DNA of 64,000 nucleotides from the NCBI RefSeq assembly GCF_964340395.1, contig NC_135559.1, positions 23,790,964 to 23,854,963 on the forward strand, written 5' to 3'. Shown one piece after another: positions 1-12,960 of this stretch. The notes below the pieces were generated by a model. It was not told the origin of the DNA, made no database searches, and saw nothing but the letters and a program-made list of their open reading frames with translations. Every line of letters begins with the position of its first letter. Position 1 is the first letter of the stretch. The DNA is from Glandiceps talaboti (Eukaryota > Hemichordata > Enteropneusta > Spengelidae). A program made the position numbers and the translations under genes.

Positions 1-87
1 CTATGTATAGTACACTTACAATTCCCTAGTGACTATGTATAGTACACTTACAATTCCCTAGTGACTATGTATAGTACACTTACAATT
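1..87. repeat. 32-bp tandem repeat, about 2.7 copies
   Basis: Three successive copies start at 1, 33 and 65, each beginning ctatgtatagtacacttaca; the third is cut short at about 87. The array probably extends to the left of the window. No coding content is visible. Confidence 0.9.
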
Positions 88-1270
88 GATCTAGAGGATG
101 TTAGCTGTTTCTAGTTTCATCATCTTTTTTTAAACAAACCATAAATCTCATGTCGGACATAGATGTACACAAAGCTTACTACTGACTTTTATGAGTCAGA
201 TGTATATGATAGGAAGTTAATGGTTAATAACAAGTGGTGCATAAATAAACCTAGAATTGTACCATTTCTATCAACCAAAAAATAGAACTTTAGCAATACA
301 TTGATTTTATTTGCTAATTTCGAAAATATGATCCACAAAGACAAACAAGTCATTTACAATTTGGAAAAGTAGTATCAGCCTTGCATTTAGACATAATGTA
401 CAACACTTTGTTTTCAGACCAAATGGTGGCCATATTTGTTGTAAAATTTCACAATTTGCATTGATACCTCAGGAAGTATAATTACATAGAAACTCCATTC
501 CAATGTGTACACCCATATTATCAAAGATAAGCTTTTCTTTTTAGACCTTGACCTTTGACCTTGACTTTTCTTCAAGGTCAAATAGCCAAATTTGGTTTAT
601 CTTCATAGTTTTTTTTAGTCAAACATTTGATGATGATATATTAATTATGACTTGGATTTTTACTAGTATTTGAAATGTACAAACATCTCATAATTTTGCG
701 ATCTTCTCCAGTATAGCAAATGGGCTATATTTTTATAAAAAAACACATTTTGCCTCTTACGTGTGTATCTCCAAAACTTTGATACGTACAGACACCATTC
801 AAATATCTACCCAACATTATCAATGGTAAACTTTCTAATGAGACCTTGAACTTTGACCTTGACGAAGATTTTCAAGTTGGACCGATACTTAAACTCTTCT
901 GATGAAGGTTTATGTTTTATATCTTATTTACATAAATTAAGAGCAAGGGAAATACATTCGTGCATTAAATCATACTGAAAAGTTATAAGTTTTTGAGGGC
1001 TGTGCCTTCTACGAAGACTTGCTTCTTAATTTATGACATCAATTAGTTTATCGGTTTATTAAAAAAAAATATTATCAATTATAAATTTATAATGGGTGAT
1101 TTAAATTATCATTAGACAATACAAATAAAATATATAGTATAGAAAAATGCTACAAAAATCAATAATAAATACAGTAACATTTAATCTATGTATGATCCAG
1201 TAATTAATATTAATCTGTGATCAGATGTGAACATGGCAAACTGAACCACTTGCACAGGCTATACTAAGTC
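88..1270. repeat. dispersed repeat with TGACCTTTGACCTTGA motifs
   Basis: About 410-660 is recognisably related to 18995-19260. Shared landmarks are a 'ggccatatttgt' block, 'gacctttgaccttga', 'tcaaggtcaaatagccaaat' and a following 'tttgatgatgatat'-like stretch. A second, more diverged module with 'gaccttgaactttgacc' lies at 840-865. No ORF of note is seen on either strand, and the flanks 88-410 and 1000-1270 look like plain AT-rich unique sequence. This is a non-coding dispersed repeat of unknown class. Confidence 0.6.
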
Positions 1271-1274
1271 TATA

Positions 1275-4250
1275 AAATAAACCAATGAAAGCTGTACTTT
1301 GGTATATCTGTAAAATAAACTAGTGAAAGCTGTACTTTGGTATATCTGTAAAATAAACCAATGAAAGCTGTACTTTGGTATATTTGTAAAATAAACTAGT
1401 GAAAGCTGTACTTTGGTATATCTGTAAAATAAACTAGTGAAAGCTATTGGTATATCTGTAAAATAAACCAGTGAAAGCTGTACTTTGGTATATCTGTAAA
1501 ATAAACTAGTGAAAGCTATTGGTATATCTGTAAAATAAACCAATGAAAGCTGTACTTTGGTATATCTGTAAAATAAACCAATGAAAGCTGTACTTTGGTA
1601 TATCTGTAAAATAAACCAATGAAAGCTGTACTTTGGTATATCTGTAAAATAAACCAATGAAAGCTGTACTTTGGTATATCTGTAAAATAAACTAGTGAAA
1701 GCTGTACTTTGGTATATCTGTAAAATAAACCAATGAAAGCTGTACTTTGGTATATCTGTAAAATAAACTAGTGAAAGCTATTGGTATATCTGTAAAATAA
1801 ACCAGTGAAAGCTGTACTTTGGTATATCTGTAAAATAAACTAGTGAAAGCTGTACTTTGGTATATCTGTAAAATAAACCAATGAAAGCTATTGGTACATC
1901 TGTAAAATAAACCAATGAAAGCTGTACTTTGGTATATCTGTAAAATAAACTAGTGAAAGCTATTGGTATATCTGTAAAATAAACCAATGAAAGCTGTACT
2001 TTGGTATATCTGTAAAATAAACCAATGAAAGCTATTGGTACATCTGTAAAATAAACCAATGAAAGTTGTACTTTGGTATATCTGTAAAATAAACCAATGA
2101 AAGCTATTGGTACATCTGTAAAATAAACCAATGAAAGCTGTACTTTGGTATATCTGTAAAATAAACCAATGAAAGCTGTACTTTGGTATATCTGTAAAAT
2201 AAACTAATGAAAGCTGTCATGTACTTTGGTATATCTGTAAAATAAACCAATGAAAGCTGTACTTTGGTATATTTGTAAAATAAACCAATGAAAGCTGTAC
2301 TTTGGTATATCTGTAAAATAAACCAATGAAAGCTGTACTTTGGTATATTTGTAAAATAAACCAATGAAAGCTGTACTTTGGTATATCTGTAAAATAAACC
2401 AATGAAAGCTGTACTTTGGTATATTTGTAAAATAAACCAATGAAAGCTGTACTTTGGTATATCTGTAAAATAAACCAATGAAAGCTGTACTTTGGTATAT
2501 CTGTAAAATAAACTTATGAAAGCTGTACTTTGGTATATCTGTAAAATAAACCAATGAAAGCTGTACTTTGGTATATCTGTAAAATAAACTAGTGAAAGCT
2601 ATTGGTATATCTGTAAAATAAACCAATGAAAGCTGTACTTTGGTATATCTGTAAAATAAACTAATGAAAGCTGTCATGTACTTTGGTATATCTGTAAAAT
2701 AAACCAATGAAAGCTGTACTTTGGTATATTTGTAAAATAAACCAATGAAAGCTGTACTTTGGTATATCTGTAAAATAAACCAATGAAAGCTGTACTTTGG
2801 TATATCTGTAAAATAAACCAATGAAAGCTGTACTTTGGTATATCTGTAAAATAAACCTATGAAAGCTGTACTTTGGTATATCTGTAAAATAAACCAATGA
2901 AAGCTGTACTTTGGTATATCTGTAAAATAAACCAATGAAAGCTGTACTTTGGTATATCTGTAAAATAAACTAGTGAAAGCTGTACTTTGGTATATCTGTA
3001 AAATAAACTAGTGAAAGCTGTACTTTGGTATATTTGTAAAATAAACCAATGAAAGCTGTACTTTGGTATATCTGTAAAATAAACTAGTGAAAGCTGTACT
3101 TTGGTATATCTGTAAAATAAACTAGTGAAAGCTATTGGTATATCTGTAAAATAAACTAGTGAAAGCTGTACTTTGGTATATCTGTAAAATAAACTAGTGA
3201 AAGTTGTACTTTGGTATAGCTGTAAAATAAACTAGTGAAAGCTATTGGTATATCTGTAAAATAAACCAATGAAAGCTGTACTTTGGTATATCTGTAAAAT
3301 AAACTAGTGAAAGTTGTACTTTGGTATAGCTGTAAAATAAACTAGTGAAAGCTGTACTTTGGTATATCTGTAAAATAAACTAGTGAAAGCTGTACTTTGG
3401 TATATCTGTAAAATAAACCAATGAAAGCTGTACTTTGGTATATCTGTAAAATAAACCAATGAAAGCTGTACTTTGGTATATCTGTAAAATAAACTAGTGA
3501 AAGCTGTACTTTGGTATATCTGTAAAATAAACTAGTGAAAGCTATTGGTATATATGTAAAATAAACTAGTGAAAGCTGTACTTTGGTATATCTGTAAAAT
3601 AAACTAGTGAAAGCTATTGGTATATATGTAAAATAAACTAGTGAAAGCTGTACTTTGGTATATCTGTAAAATAAACCAATGAAAGCTGTACTTTGGTATA
3701 TCTGTAAAATAAACTAGTGAAAGCTGTACTTTGGTATATCTGTAAAATAAACTAGTGAAAGCTATTGGTATATATGTAAAATAAACTAGTGAAAGCTGTA
3801 CTTTGGTATATCTGTAAAATAAACTAGTGAAAGCTGTACTTTGGTATATCTGTAAAATAAACTAGTGAAAGCTATTGGTATATATGTAAAATAAACTAGT
3901 GAAAGCTGTACTTTGGTATATCTGTAAAATAAACCAATGAAAGCTGTACTTTGGCATATCTGTAAAATAAACTAGTGAAAGCTGTACTTTGGTATATCTG
4001 TAAAATAAACTAGTGAAAGCTGTACTTTGGTATATCTGTAAAATAAACCAATGAAAGCTGTACTTTGGTATATCTGTAAAATAAACTAGTGAAAGCTGTA
4101 CTTTGGTATATCTGTAAAATAAACTAGTGAAAGCTGTACTTTGGTATATCTGTAAAATAAACCAATGAAAGCTGTACTTTGGTATATCTGTAAAATAAAC
4201 CAATGAAAGCTGTACTTTGGTATATCTGTAAAATAAACTAGTGAAAGCTA
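1275..4250. repeat. 38-bp satellite with a 34-bp variant
   Basis: Roughly 79 copies of a unit built around ctttggtatatctgtaaaat followed by 'aaac' and 'gaaagc'. The long unit carries 'tgtactttgg' (38 bp); a short form carries 'tattgg' (34 bp). A second binary marker, 'ccaatgaaag' versus 'ctagtgaaag', alternates along the array. A rarer insertion form, 'ctgtcatgtac', occurs at 2215 and 2672. The minus-strand unit lacks stop codons, which explains the repetitive open frames there; nothing suggests they are genes. Confidence 0.97.
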
Positions 4251-5039
4251 TTATAGTATTTATAGTATTTTGTATCTTTTCTCTCAGAGTCACACCTTCT
4301 ATATACTATGAAAGTGTACTTTGGTAATTGCATGCCACTTTTTCACTTCATCTCACTGTCCAGGACTGCAAATTGTAATCATTATATTAAAGCCGATTGA
4401 CTTCACTCTAAACCAGAGTCATTTCATGCAGTTTAACTACACATGGAAAGTTTATTCTATGATGATGTAGAAAGTTTGACTTGATCACAGCATTTATTTT
4501 CACTGTTATTTAACATCTTTCTATATTTGCTCACTTGAAAATTTACAACAAATCACATTATATCACGCATGAGCCAAGTTGAACAAGAAACATGGAATTT
4601 ATACACTGGTACATCACAGCAGCACATGTTTGTGTCATGACAATGTGTGTCTACATCACTTGTTCTGCTGTGTTCAAAATATTGTCAAAATGCCTGATTT
4701 TTCTTTGATATTATTGGCACTGGTATATTGTTATTGCCCAGATTTTTCTTCATACAGCTAGAAAATACTCTTAACCTAAGGGTTTTGTCACTTCTCATAT
4801 AATGACACTTGTGACAAAGCTCCATATGTAAATTGTATTTTCCAAGGCTGAACGAAGAAAAATATTGGGGAATGATATCTATTAATTATTTTCGTAAAAG
4901 ATATGCGAGAAATTAATGTAAATTAATGTAAATTAATGTAACAAGTAATGAAGGGTGTTTATTTCTATATCAATATTAAATTACACAGTCTAATTCGGTT
5001 TTGATATGTGTACATATATTTTGGTACATTACTTTGAAA
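4251..5039. other. AT-rich unique sequence
   Basis: No gene, RNA or element was recognised on either strand. A small triplication of an 11-bp unit (gtaaattaat) lies at about 4908-4941. One short ORF (4579-4761, 60 codons) has no recognisable protein features. Confidence 0.5.
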
Positions 5040-5345
5040 TATTAAAATGTATGCAAATATCCCTAGCAACTATGACCACACATAGCAACAGTCATATGAT
5101 CACATAGATTCATAGACAAGTGAACGAACATTCAAAATATGTATGCAAATATGTCTAGCAATATAACCATGCCCATAGCAACAGCCAAATAATCGCGTAC
5201 ATTGCAAAGATAACCACAGGCCTCGATAGGCAACTGGATAGTCGTTCAGCAAATGAATACATATACCTAGCATGGATCAGCATGTGGTTAAACATTTTTA
5301 AAACTGTACAGTTGTGCAGCAACGCCATTGGCACTATTTTTTAAG
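5040..5345 (+). mobile_element. hairpin-headed element family, 3' fragment
   Basis: Contains the internal ~110-bp module (landmarks 'tatgcaaatat', 'catagcaacagccaaat', 'ggcaactggatagtc') and the family 3' end 'caacgccattggca' followed by 'ctatttttt'. The hairpin head and the 5' half are absent, so this is a truncated copy. There is no coding capacity; the family looks non-autonomous. Confidence 0.75.
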
Positions 5346-5689
5346 GTATATCATATTCATATTATTAAGTATTTAGCATAAAAAACCTGATAAATACATC
5401 GTACCTATTGTGTCGGGCATGTTTTGTGTGTGTGTGTGCAAACAAGGATCATATTACAAGGAAATATACATATTGTATTGCTTTGCTGATTCCCAGGCTA
5501 AAGTTATAGAGCTGAGAAACCAAGCAAATAATTGAATATAGTATTAGTATAAGAAAGGCTAAGCATGTATCATTCTGAGTTCCATGACTATATAGATCAC
5601 TTGCCTGCAAGCTATTCATTCAGACAGTCACAGCATTAATACATGGAACAGAGTAGACACACAAATTATGCACCCAAAGGCAATCCAGA
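5346..5689. other. unique AT-rich spacer
   Basis: The spacer between two element fragments carries only a short GT run near 5425-5440. No coding or RNA feature was recognised. Confidence 0.4.
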
Positions 5690-6115
5690 CTTTTACACCA
5701 TGACCACACCCATAGCAACAGCCAAACGATGGGGTATTTCACAAAGATAACAACAGGGATTAATAGACAATTGAATAAGCATTCAAAAATGTATGTAAAT
5801 TTGCCTAGCAACAAGACCACGCCCATAGCAACAGCCAAATGATCACGTATATTGCAAAGATAATATCAAGAATTCATACACAAATGAACAAAAACATACA
5901 AAAATGTATGCAAATATATCTAACAACATGACCACGCCCATAGCAACAGCCAAATGATAGCATATATCATAAAGATAGCAACATGGTTTGATAGGCAACT
6001 GGATAGTCATTCAAATGAAAACCTATTGTTAGCATGGACTAGCATATGGATAAACATTTTAATTTAAAACTGTACAGTTGTGCTACAACGCCATTGGCAG
6101 TATTTTTGAATTTAA
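5690..6115 (+). mobile_element. hairpin-headed element family, 3' fragment
   Basis: Two to three internal modules with 'accacgcccatagcaacagc' are followed by the same 3' terminus as the other copies (about 6085-6110, 'caacgccattggcagtattt'). It has no head and no ORF of interest. It sits just upstream of a full-length copy, so the locus has received repeated insertions of this family. Confidence 0.75.
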
Positions 6116-6246
6116 GTTTTTTGACCCAAATTGACATTTTTTGACCCAAATCACATACCTGTGATGCGATCATTTTGCTTTGAACAATTTCCCAACTAGA
6201 CACCTAAAGTAATATCACCACCAAACACAAAGGTATCAGTCTGGTG

Positions 6247-6379
6247 GTTTTTAGCATAACTGAATTGAGGTTCAGTAGTACTATAGCCTTGGAGAAATGT
6301 GTGTGTGTGTGTGTGTGTGTGTGCATGTGCATGTGTGTGTGTGTACGTACGTGCGTGTACGTGCGTGTGCACGCGCGCG

Positions 6380-6412
<33 letters not shown>

Positions 6413-7570
6413 ATGTAAACATCTTAAAGTAAAAACCACCGGTGTTTGCTGGGGACATTACTAAGGACGTGTAGATGGCAAATTGTTCAAATGAAAATGA
6501 TCGCATCAGAGGTGTGTGTTCTGGGTCAAATAAACATTATTTGTGGTGTTTAACAATGCCTTGACTCAGCCTAGAAATGAAAGGTTCTTGTTTTATTGAT
6601 GCAATGAAACCGTTAAATTTTTTATAGGCTACTTCCCATCTCAATGTCAATGGCATCAAGATTAACCTCTGTTTGAGGTTGCTTGGAAACACTATTTTTT
6701 GGCACAGTTGAAGTAAAACATAGACACTGTTTATGATTAAAACAGGTTCATTTATGCTACAGACATGATAAAGAGTCTTGTCTGGGTCAAAAAGTGTGAT
6801 TTTAAGTAAAAAAACTTAAACTCAAAATCTACTGGGCAGATCAGTCTGACATTTGGTGGGAACAGTCGTAGGGGTATTATATTAAGAATTTTTCAGGACA
6901 TGATCCCATCAGTGATATGCAAATTAGCTATTTAAATGTGTCTTTTTTTTCAAAGATTTTGACACAATTGGCCCGAGCAACCATGACCACATTTGTTTTT
7001 CTTCATTTGATCTGCAGTAAACCATTTGATTGGCCTACTGGAGCATCACTTATGTTCTGGAGGGCTATTGTTCACATGTGCATATTATATGATATATCAT
7101 CATCTGGTAGGCAAGTGAGTAAACATTCAAAAAACGGTATGCAAATTTCCCTAGCATCCATGACCACACCCATAGCAACAGCCAAACAGTGGTGTATTTC
7201 ATTTTCACAAAGATAACAGGGATTCTTAGAGAAGTGAACAAAAATTCTAAAAGTGTATGCAAATATGCCTAGCAACAAGACCACGCCCATAGCAACATCA
7301 AAATGATCATATATATTGTAAAGATTATAATGGAGATTAATAGACAAATGAATAAACATTCAAAAAATGTAAGCAAATAAGTCTAGCAACATTACCACTC
7401 CCATATCAACAGCCAAATGATTATTTTGCTAAGATGACAACAGGGCTGGATAGGCAACTGGATAGTTATTCAGCAAATGAACACCTATACCTAGCATGGA
7501 TCGGCATGTGGATAAACATTTTTAAAAACTGTAAAGTTGTGTTACAATGTCATTGTTGCAATTTTTGAGT
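6247..7570 (+). mobile_element. near full-length hairpin-headed non-autonomous element
   Basis: It begins with an imperfect inverted-repeat head (tttagcataactgaattgag, then 'gttcagtagtactatag'). A GT microsatellite follows (6297-6413), then a body with 'aaactactgggcaga'-type blocks, 'gatatgcaaatta' blocks, and tandem ~110-bp modules containing 'gaccacgcccatagcaaca'. The 3' end is near 7560. No protein-coding ORF is present. The layout (hairpin, simple repeat, body, modules, common 3' end) is shared with the copies at 16731 and 24295. Confidence 0.8.
6297..6413. repeat. (GT)n microsatellite
   Basis: Two GT-rich blocks are separated by a mixed GTAC/GTGC segment. The repeat lies directly after the hairpin head of the surrounding element. 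Short ORFs over it are low-complexity. Confidence 0.95.
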
Positions 7571-7574
7571 TTAA

Positions 7575-7668
7575 GTCATCCACATACATACACACACAGA
7601 GAGAGAGATGGACAGACACTGCACCATGCCTATAGCACTAGTGAACCTTATCGGTTCAGTTGTGCTAA
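7575..7668 (-). mobile_element. head-only fragment of the hairpin-headed family, reverse orientation
   Basis: Read on the minus strand it starts ttttagcacaactgaaccga and continues 'aaggttcactagtgctatag', the inverted-repeat head, followed by a CT/GT-rich stretch. It is truncated directly after the simple repeat. It abuts the 3' end of the + strand copy at 6247-7570. Confidence 0.7.
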
Positions 7669-7956
7669 AACTATTGATACAATGTAATCATATTATTTGT
7701 TTAGAGAGTATAAATAAACAAATAACAACAACCATAAACCTATGAATATGTAAATAAAGACGGTTTAATACTGGATACAGTGATGATATCTTTAATAAAT
7801 ATGTGCAAGAAAAATGGACATTGATAGATGTCTTTGTACTCATCATTTATTTCAGACTATATGTTTGTAAGCACATTCAAATAATCTACTTGTCATGCTA
7901 TTTCAGAATTAAGAGTTCCAATCTTGACAGTGATGTTTTAATAAGTAGTCTTTATG
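7669..7956. other. unique AT-rich spacer
   Basis: No gene or RNA was recognised between the reversed element head and the start of the 51-bp satellite. Confidence 0.4.
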
Positions 7957-9590
7957 AATCTTAGTGGTGATACATGTTAACAATGTTTTGGGGATGGCCA
8001 ATATATCAATCTTAGTGGTGATACATGTTAACAATGTTTTGGGGATGGCCAATATATCAATCTTAGTGGTGATACATGTTAACAATGTTTTGGGGATGGC
8101 CAATATATCAATCTTAGTGGTGATACATGTTAACAATGTTTTGGGGATGGCCAATATATCAATCTTAGTGGTGATACATGTTAACAATGTTTTGGGGATG
8201 GCCAATATATCAATCTTAGTGGTGATACATGTTAACAATGTTTTGGGGATGGCCAATATATCAATCTTAGTGGTGATACATGTTAACAATGTTTTGGGGA
8301 TGGCCAATATATCAATCTTAGTGGTGATACATGTTAACAATGTTTTTGGGATGGCCAATATATCAATCTTAGTGGTGATACATGTTAACAATGTTTTGGG
8401 GATGGCCAATATATCAATCTTAGTGGTGATACATGTTAACAATGTTTTGGGGATGGCCAATATATCAATCTTAGTGGTGATACATGTTAACAATGTTTTG
8501 GGGATTGCCAATATATCAATCTTAGTGGTGATACATGTTAACAATGTTTTTGGGGATGGCCAATATATCAATCTTAGTGGTGATACATGTTAACAATGTT
8601 TTGGGGATGGCCAATATATCAATCTTAGTGGTGATACATGTTAACAATGTTTTGGGGATGGCCAATATATCAATCTTAGTGGTGATACATGTTAACAATG
8701 TTTTGGGGATGGCCAATATATCAATCTTAGTGGTGATACATGTTAACAATGTTTTGGGGATGGCCAATATATCAATCTTAGTGGTGATACATGTTAACAA
8801 TGTTTTGGGGATGGCCAATATATCAATCTTAGTGGTGATACATGTTAACAATGTTTTGGGGATGGCCAATATATCAATCTTAGTGGTGATACATGTTAAC
8901 AATGTTTTGGGGATGGCCAATATATCAATCTTAGTGGTGATACATGTTAACAATGTTTTGGGGATGGCCAATATATCAATCTTAGTGGTGATACATGTTA
9001 ACAATCTTTTTGGGGATGGCCAATATATCAATCTTAGTGGTGATACATGTTAACAATGTTTTGGGGATGGCCAATATATCAATCTTAGTGGTGATACATG
9101 TTAACAATGTTTTGGGGATGGCCAATATATCAATCTTAGTGGTCATACATGTTAACAATGTTTTGGGGATGGCCAATATATCAATCTTAGTGGTCATACA
9201 TGTTAACAATGTTTTGGGGATGGCCAATATATCAATCTTAGTGGTGATACATGTTAACAATGTTTTGGGGATGGCCAATATATCAATCTTAGTGGTGATA
9301 CATGTTAACAATGTTTTGGGGATGGCCAATATATCAATCTTAGTGGTGATACATGTTAACAATGTTTTGGGGATGGCCAATATATCAATCTTAGTGGTGA
9401 TACATGTTAACAATGTTTTGGGGATAGCCAATATATCAATCTTAGTGGTGATACATGTTAACAATGTTTTGGGGATGGCCAATATATCAATCTTAGTGGT
9501 GATACATGTTAACAATGTTTTGGGGATGGCCAATATATCAATCTTAGTGGTGATACATGTTAACAATGTTTTGGGGATGGCCAATATATC
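7957..9590. repeat. 51-bp satellite, 32 near-identical units
   Basis: The length, 1634 bp, equals 32 x 51 plus two single-T insertions (near 8544 and 9006). Units start 'aatcttagtggtgatacatg' and include 'gttttggggatggcc'. Divergence is limited to a handful of single-base changes (for example near 8344, 8506, 9142 and 9426). Because 51 is a multiple of three and the unit lacks stops in one frame of each strand, open frames of about 170-210 codons arise on both strands, broken only at the two T insertions. Their 17-residue repeat is interpreted as an artefact of period, not a gene. Confidence 0.98.
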
Positions 9591-10660
9591 CTCATATGTC
9601 AGTAAAATGCTCACTTTGTTTCAAAATGAATAATACATGTAACAATATACATTTGAGTCAATTCCAAATTATATAATATTTTATACAGTGGTTTACTTGG
9701 CTCTGATGTTGCATACAAGAGTGAATTGTGATTAAATTAAGCTGTTGCATATCCAATGTGCACTAAACAAAATGAGCAAAACTTTACGACCATGGGAAGG
9801 GGGCTGAGCAGTCACTGGGCATTCAAAAGTCTGATAGTCAGAAAGTCTTAAAATGTTTTGCTTTTTATTTGTGATTTTTTGGAACCAAATTAAACTTCAG
9901 GGAAGTCATTTACCAAGTGCACATCCACAAAATATCTTTCAGCTTTGCAACAACAAAATACCCTTCATAGCCAGATAATATGTACTGCATAGCATAATTG
10001 TCTAAATTCTGGTATTTTATTACCATATCCAAGCATTGTAAGACTTGAAATTCTGTCTATGGTTTAATATTTTATGCCTCTAAATGGCCTCCTACATTGT
10101 CTTATTTTCAAAACTTTTTCACCTTTGGAGTTGTCTCCTTTCAATCAGTAGCAATCAAAGTGATAATTGTCTTTCTCCCAAAACAAGATAGAAGGTGGCT
10201 GGCTTAGTACCTCAATGTATAGGTTAGAGCTCATTATGAGACATCTCGTTATGCATGTGAAATTCACATCATGTGTAAAGTAATCTTGTTTGGACTGTTA
10301 TTGTAGTTGGTTATCACTATTATTTTAATTCAGCATTGTACCACATAATTTTATATCTTAACTGTAGTGTAGGTGACATAAGGGTTGGCTAAAATAATTT
10401 TGGAGTTTGGCACTTGATTGAAGCTTGGCGAGGAGAGGGTGAGGGGAGCTACAAAATTTGTTTAACTGTAAATTATGTACATTTCCTAACTGTAGAACTG
10501 ATGGAAATCGATTGCTAATCAATTGTTATGCAAACACATTGCAAGAAATAAAATCAAAATCAAAACCTGAAATGTTTTGCCATCATGGTTCATTTTCACA
10601 TCCTTGTCAAATGACCCACCTACCCAATGTGATGGGTTAGGTTGCCCGTTGAACAGCTTT
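9591..10660. other. unique AT-rich sequence, no gene seen
   Basis: Neither strand shows an exon with convincing splice borders or a recognisable protein. The short ORF at 10458-10640 has no identifiable motif. Confidence 0.4.
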
Positions 10661-12209
10661 TTAGCTCCGCTGTCAGCGAAAGCTGAAAGCATAGCTTTAG
10701 GTATAGGTTGTATAGAGTATAGAGAGTATAGGTGAATCATAGGTGTCCGTCAAACTTTTATATTTTCATCATCTTCTCTGAAAGTGACAGTCAGAATTCT
10801 TCGATATTTGGTGTGCATGTTCCCTGGGGAAGCCTATTCAGATTTGTTCATGCCAAGTTGATCTGTGCCATTTTCAATTTTCAATTTTCATCATCTCCTT
10901 AAATACTTCTTGTCAGATTGCTTTGATATCTGGTGTGTTGATGCGCAGGGGGTAGCTTACTCAGATTTGTTAATTCAAGTCAGCACATCTTTTCTATTTT
11001 TTATGATTTTTTTTTTGTAATTTAAAGAAAAAATGAATATGTTAATGAGCATTATGGCCGACGCCATATTGGAAATCAGTCCACGAGACTTTAGTAAACT
11101 GCCACTTTTCAAAAGACACTATTGACGTCAAACAAGCAATGTAATATGTGCTATAGTCATAATTCTACGCATTGTGCGCCCAAATGACAAGCGTTTGTTC
11201 GAAACAGGGTTGTAAACTTCAAATCCAAATTTTGCACCCCTTCTACATAATCAGCCAGTCCGCAACAAACCACATTTGCATACTATCTATCCTCATAATA
11301 TGCTCCAGATAGCGACACTTTGAATGGCTGCTCACGGGCCTTATTTTTCAGTATTTTCAACTCGCCGTAACTTTCACTAGAGTTCCCCATTTTAGATACT
11401 GAAAACGCCTAAACCTCAACTGATATCTCTTCTTTCGTGCCAGCAAAATAAATTTTGGCATTACATTTAGGAATACCGATTTTCCGCCGAAATCGGGACG
11501 CATACTTGAGGCCCTGAAATTTCGACCCAGTTTTTCGCTCATAGCATGGAAATATAACCCTCCATGCTCAGTTTTCTCAATACGGACCGGAAAGTTTACA
11601 AATTAACAAATTTCACAAAAAGGTGGATTTTTGTGTGTTTTGAATAAACATGGCAAGTAAATTTAGTAGGATCCTTGTGTAACGGTCCCAACGGTTCAAG
11701 AATTTTCGGTAGAAAATGACTGATTTGACCCGGAAGCTGAAGATGACCTCGCGTGATGTCCGGGCGATTTTCCACAGCAAGAACACGGGAGTTCTTGGTA
11801 CTCACTAAAATCACACTTCAGACCCACTATAAAAGTTTGATGTTTTCAGATATACTGTATCTTGTGATTAATTCTATATTGTCGTGCAATTTGGAGTGAC
11901 GGTGAACCAGAATGAAGACAACTCGCGTAAGGAAGGCATGTCTGGCATGCGGTTGAAGTTATGCAAGAGCAGTCTCACTGCCGACTGTGAATCGACCAAA
12001 CTTTGTTTATTGGCCAACAGTTTACATGTAAAGTTAAACGACATGAACGTGTCTTGCCATTTCCAAAATGCAAATATTTGGCAGGTAAAAATAATTAAAA
12101 TAATTACAACTTTAATTTTGGCTTCAGACTTTGCATTATATTTTTCGTATCTTTCCCCGTTTTACATGTAAATCTGAAAAGGTTCTCTCTGGTCATGCCA
12201 GTGGTTAGC

Positions 12210-12322
12210 CCTGCTTACATACGACAGGCGGTGCACAAGTCTATGTTGCTGACTTGACTCTAAACAAATAGTAGGGACAATTGTCAGAATCGAGTCCCGG
12301 ATTACTCCGTATGCAAGCACGA
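12210..12322. mobile_element. small inverted-repeat element, CTGCTTGCATACGG family
   Basis: The left edge 'ctgcttacatacg' and the right edge 'ccgtatgcaagca' are inverted copies of each other about 110 bp apart. The same terminal sequence occurs at 27139, which suggests a shared family of miniature elements. No coding capacity. Confidence 0.4.
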
Positions 12323-12779
12323 CTCGTCAGTGATCATACCGGGACTGCTTTGAGTATGAGCGAGGTGAGGCATGTTGAGGTAATTTGTTGAGAATTATCC
12401 ATTTTCGTCATGATACGATCCAATATGGCTGCCTGGCAGCCATTTTGTTTGTGAATTTTCCATGTCCAAAGCCATAACTCAGACATGCTTGAACAGATCT
12501 CATTCAGAGTTGGTATTAGGACAGTGTTCTATGACATACATTTGCATATCCATTTTCATATTGATATGATCCCCCATACCCGAACAATCCTTTCTTGTTG
12601 TAGGCATGTTCCATGTCCGACAAGCAGACACAACATATCTAAGTCTGTTTGATTTAGGTTCACAAGTGTTGTTGCGTGATCAGAGTAGTGCTAATTCCTT
12701 AAAACCCAATCATAGCGGGGACTATGTCATTCTCAATGGCTTGTTTTTCTGAGATTTTGTGTAATTTTTCATAACAGTA

Positions 12780-12960
12780 GATTTTTTTAATAAAATGGTG
12801 ACTATGGTATAAAAGTACAATACATTACCAACTTTCTGTGTAAAATGTGTTTTATAGTGAGACATCATATGAAACCACTAACCACTTTATTACATCGCTA
12901 AAACAAAACTGCATAGTGAAGAGCTGAAGAACTGAACCACTTCTACATATTACCAAAATA
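12780..12960. repeat. dispersed repeat, second copy at 30025-30220
   Basis: Shares 'accaactttctgtgt', 'catatgaaaccactaaccac' and 'agctgaa...gaaccact' blocks in the same order with 30025-30220. Class unknown; no ORF is shared. Confidence 0.7.

Noticed and set aside
1259-4293. Minus-strand repeat ORFs with YRYTKVQLSLVYFTD-type peptides
   Set aside because: The 38-bp unit is not a multiple of three and is open in all three minus frames, so the peptides are chance products of the satellite.
7909-9633. Overlapping ORFs on both strands (about 170-220 codons) as coding genes
   Set aside because: All are translations of the 51-bp satellite; the frame is broken by the two T insertions and no unique protein sequence flanks it.
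11357-12171. Short ORFs at 11357-11542, 11596-11814 and 11884-12171 as exons
   Set aside because: No splice sites in matching phase, no recognisable motif, and they lie inside an inverted-repeat-bounded segment.
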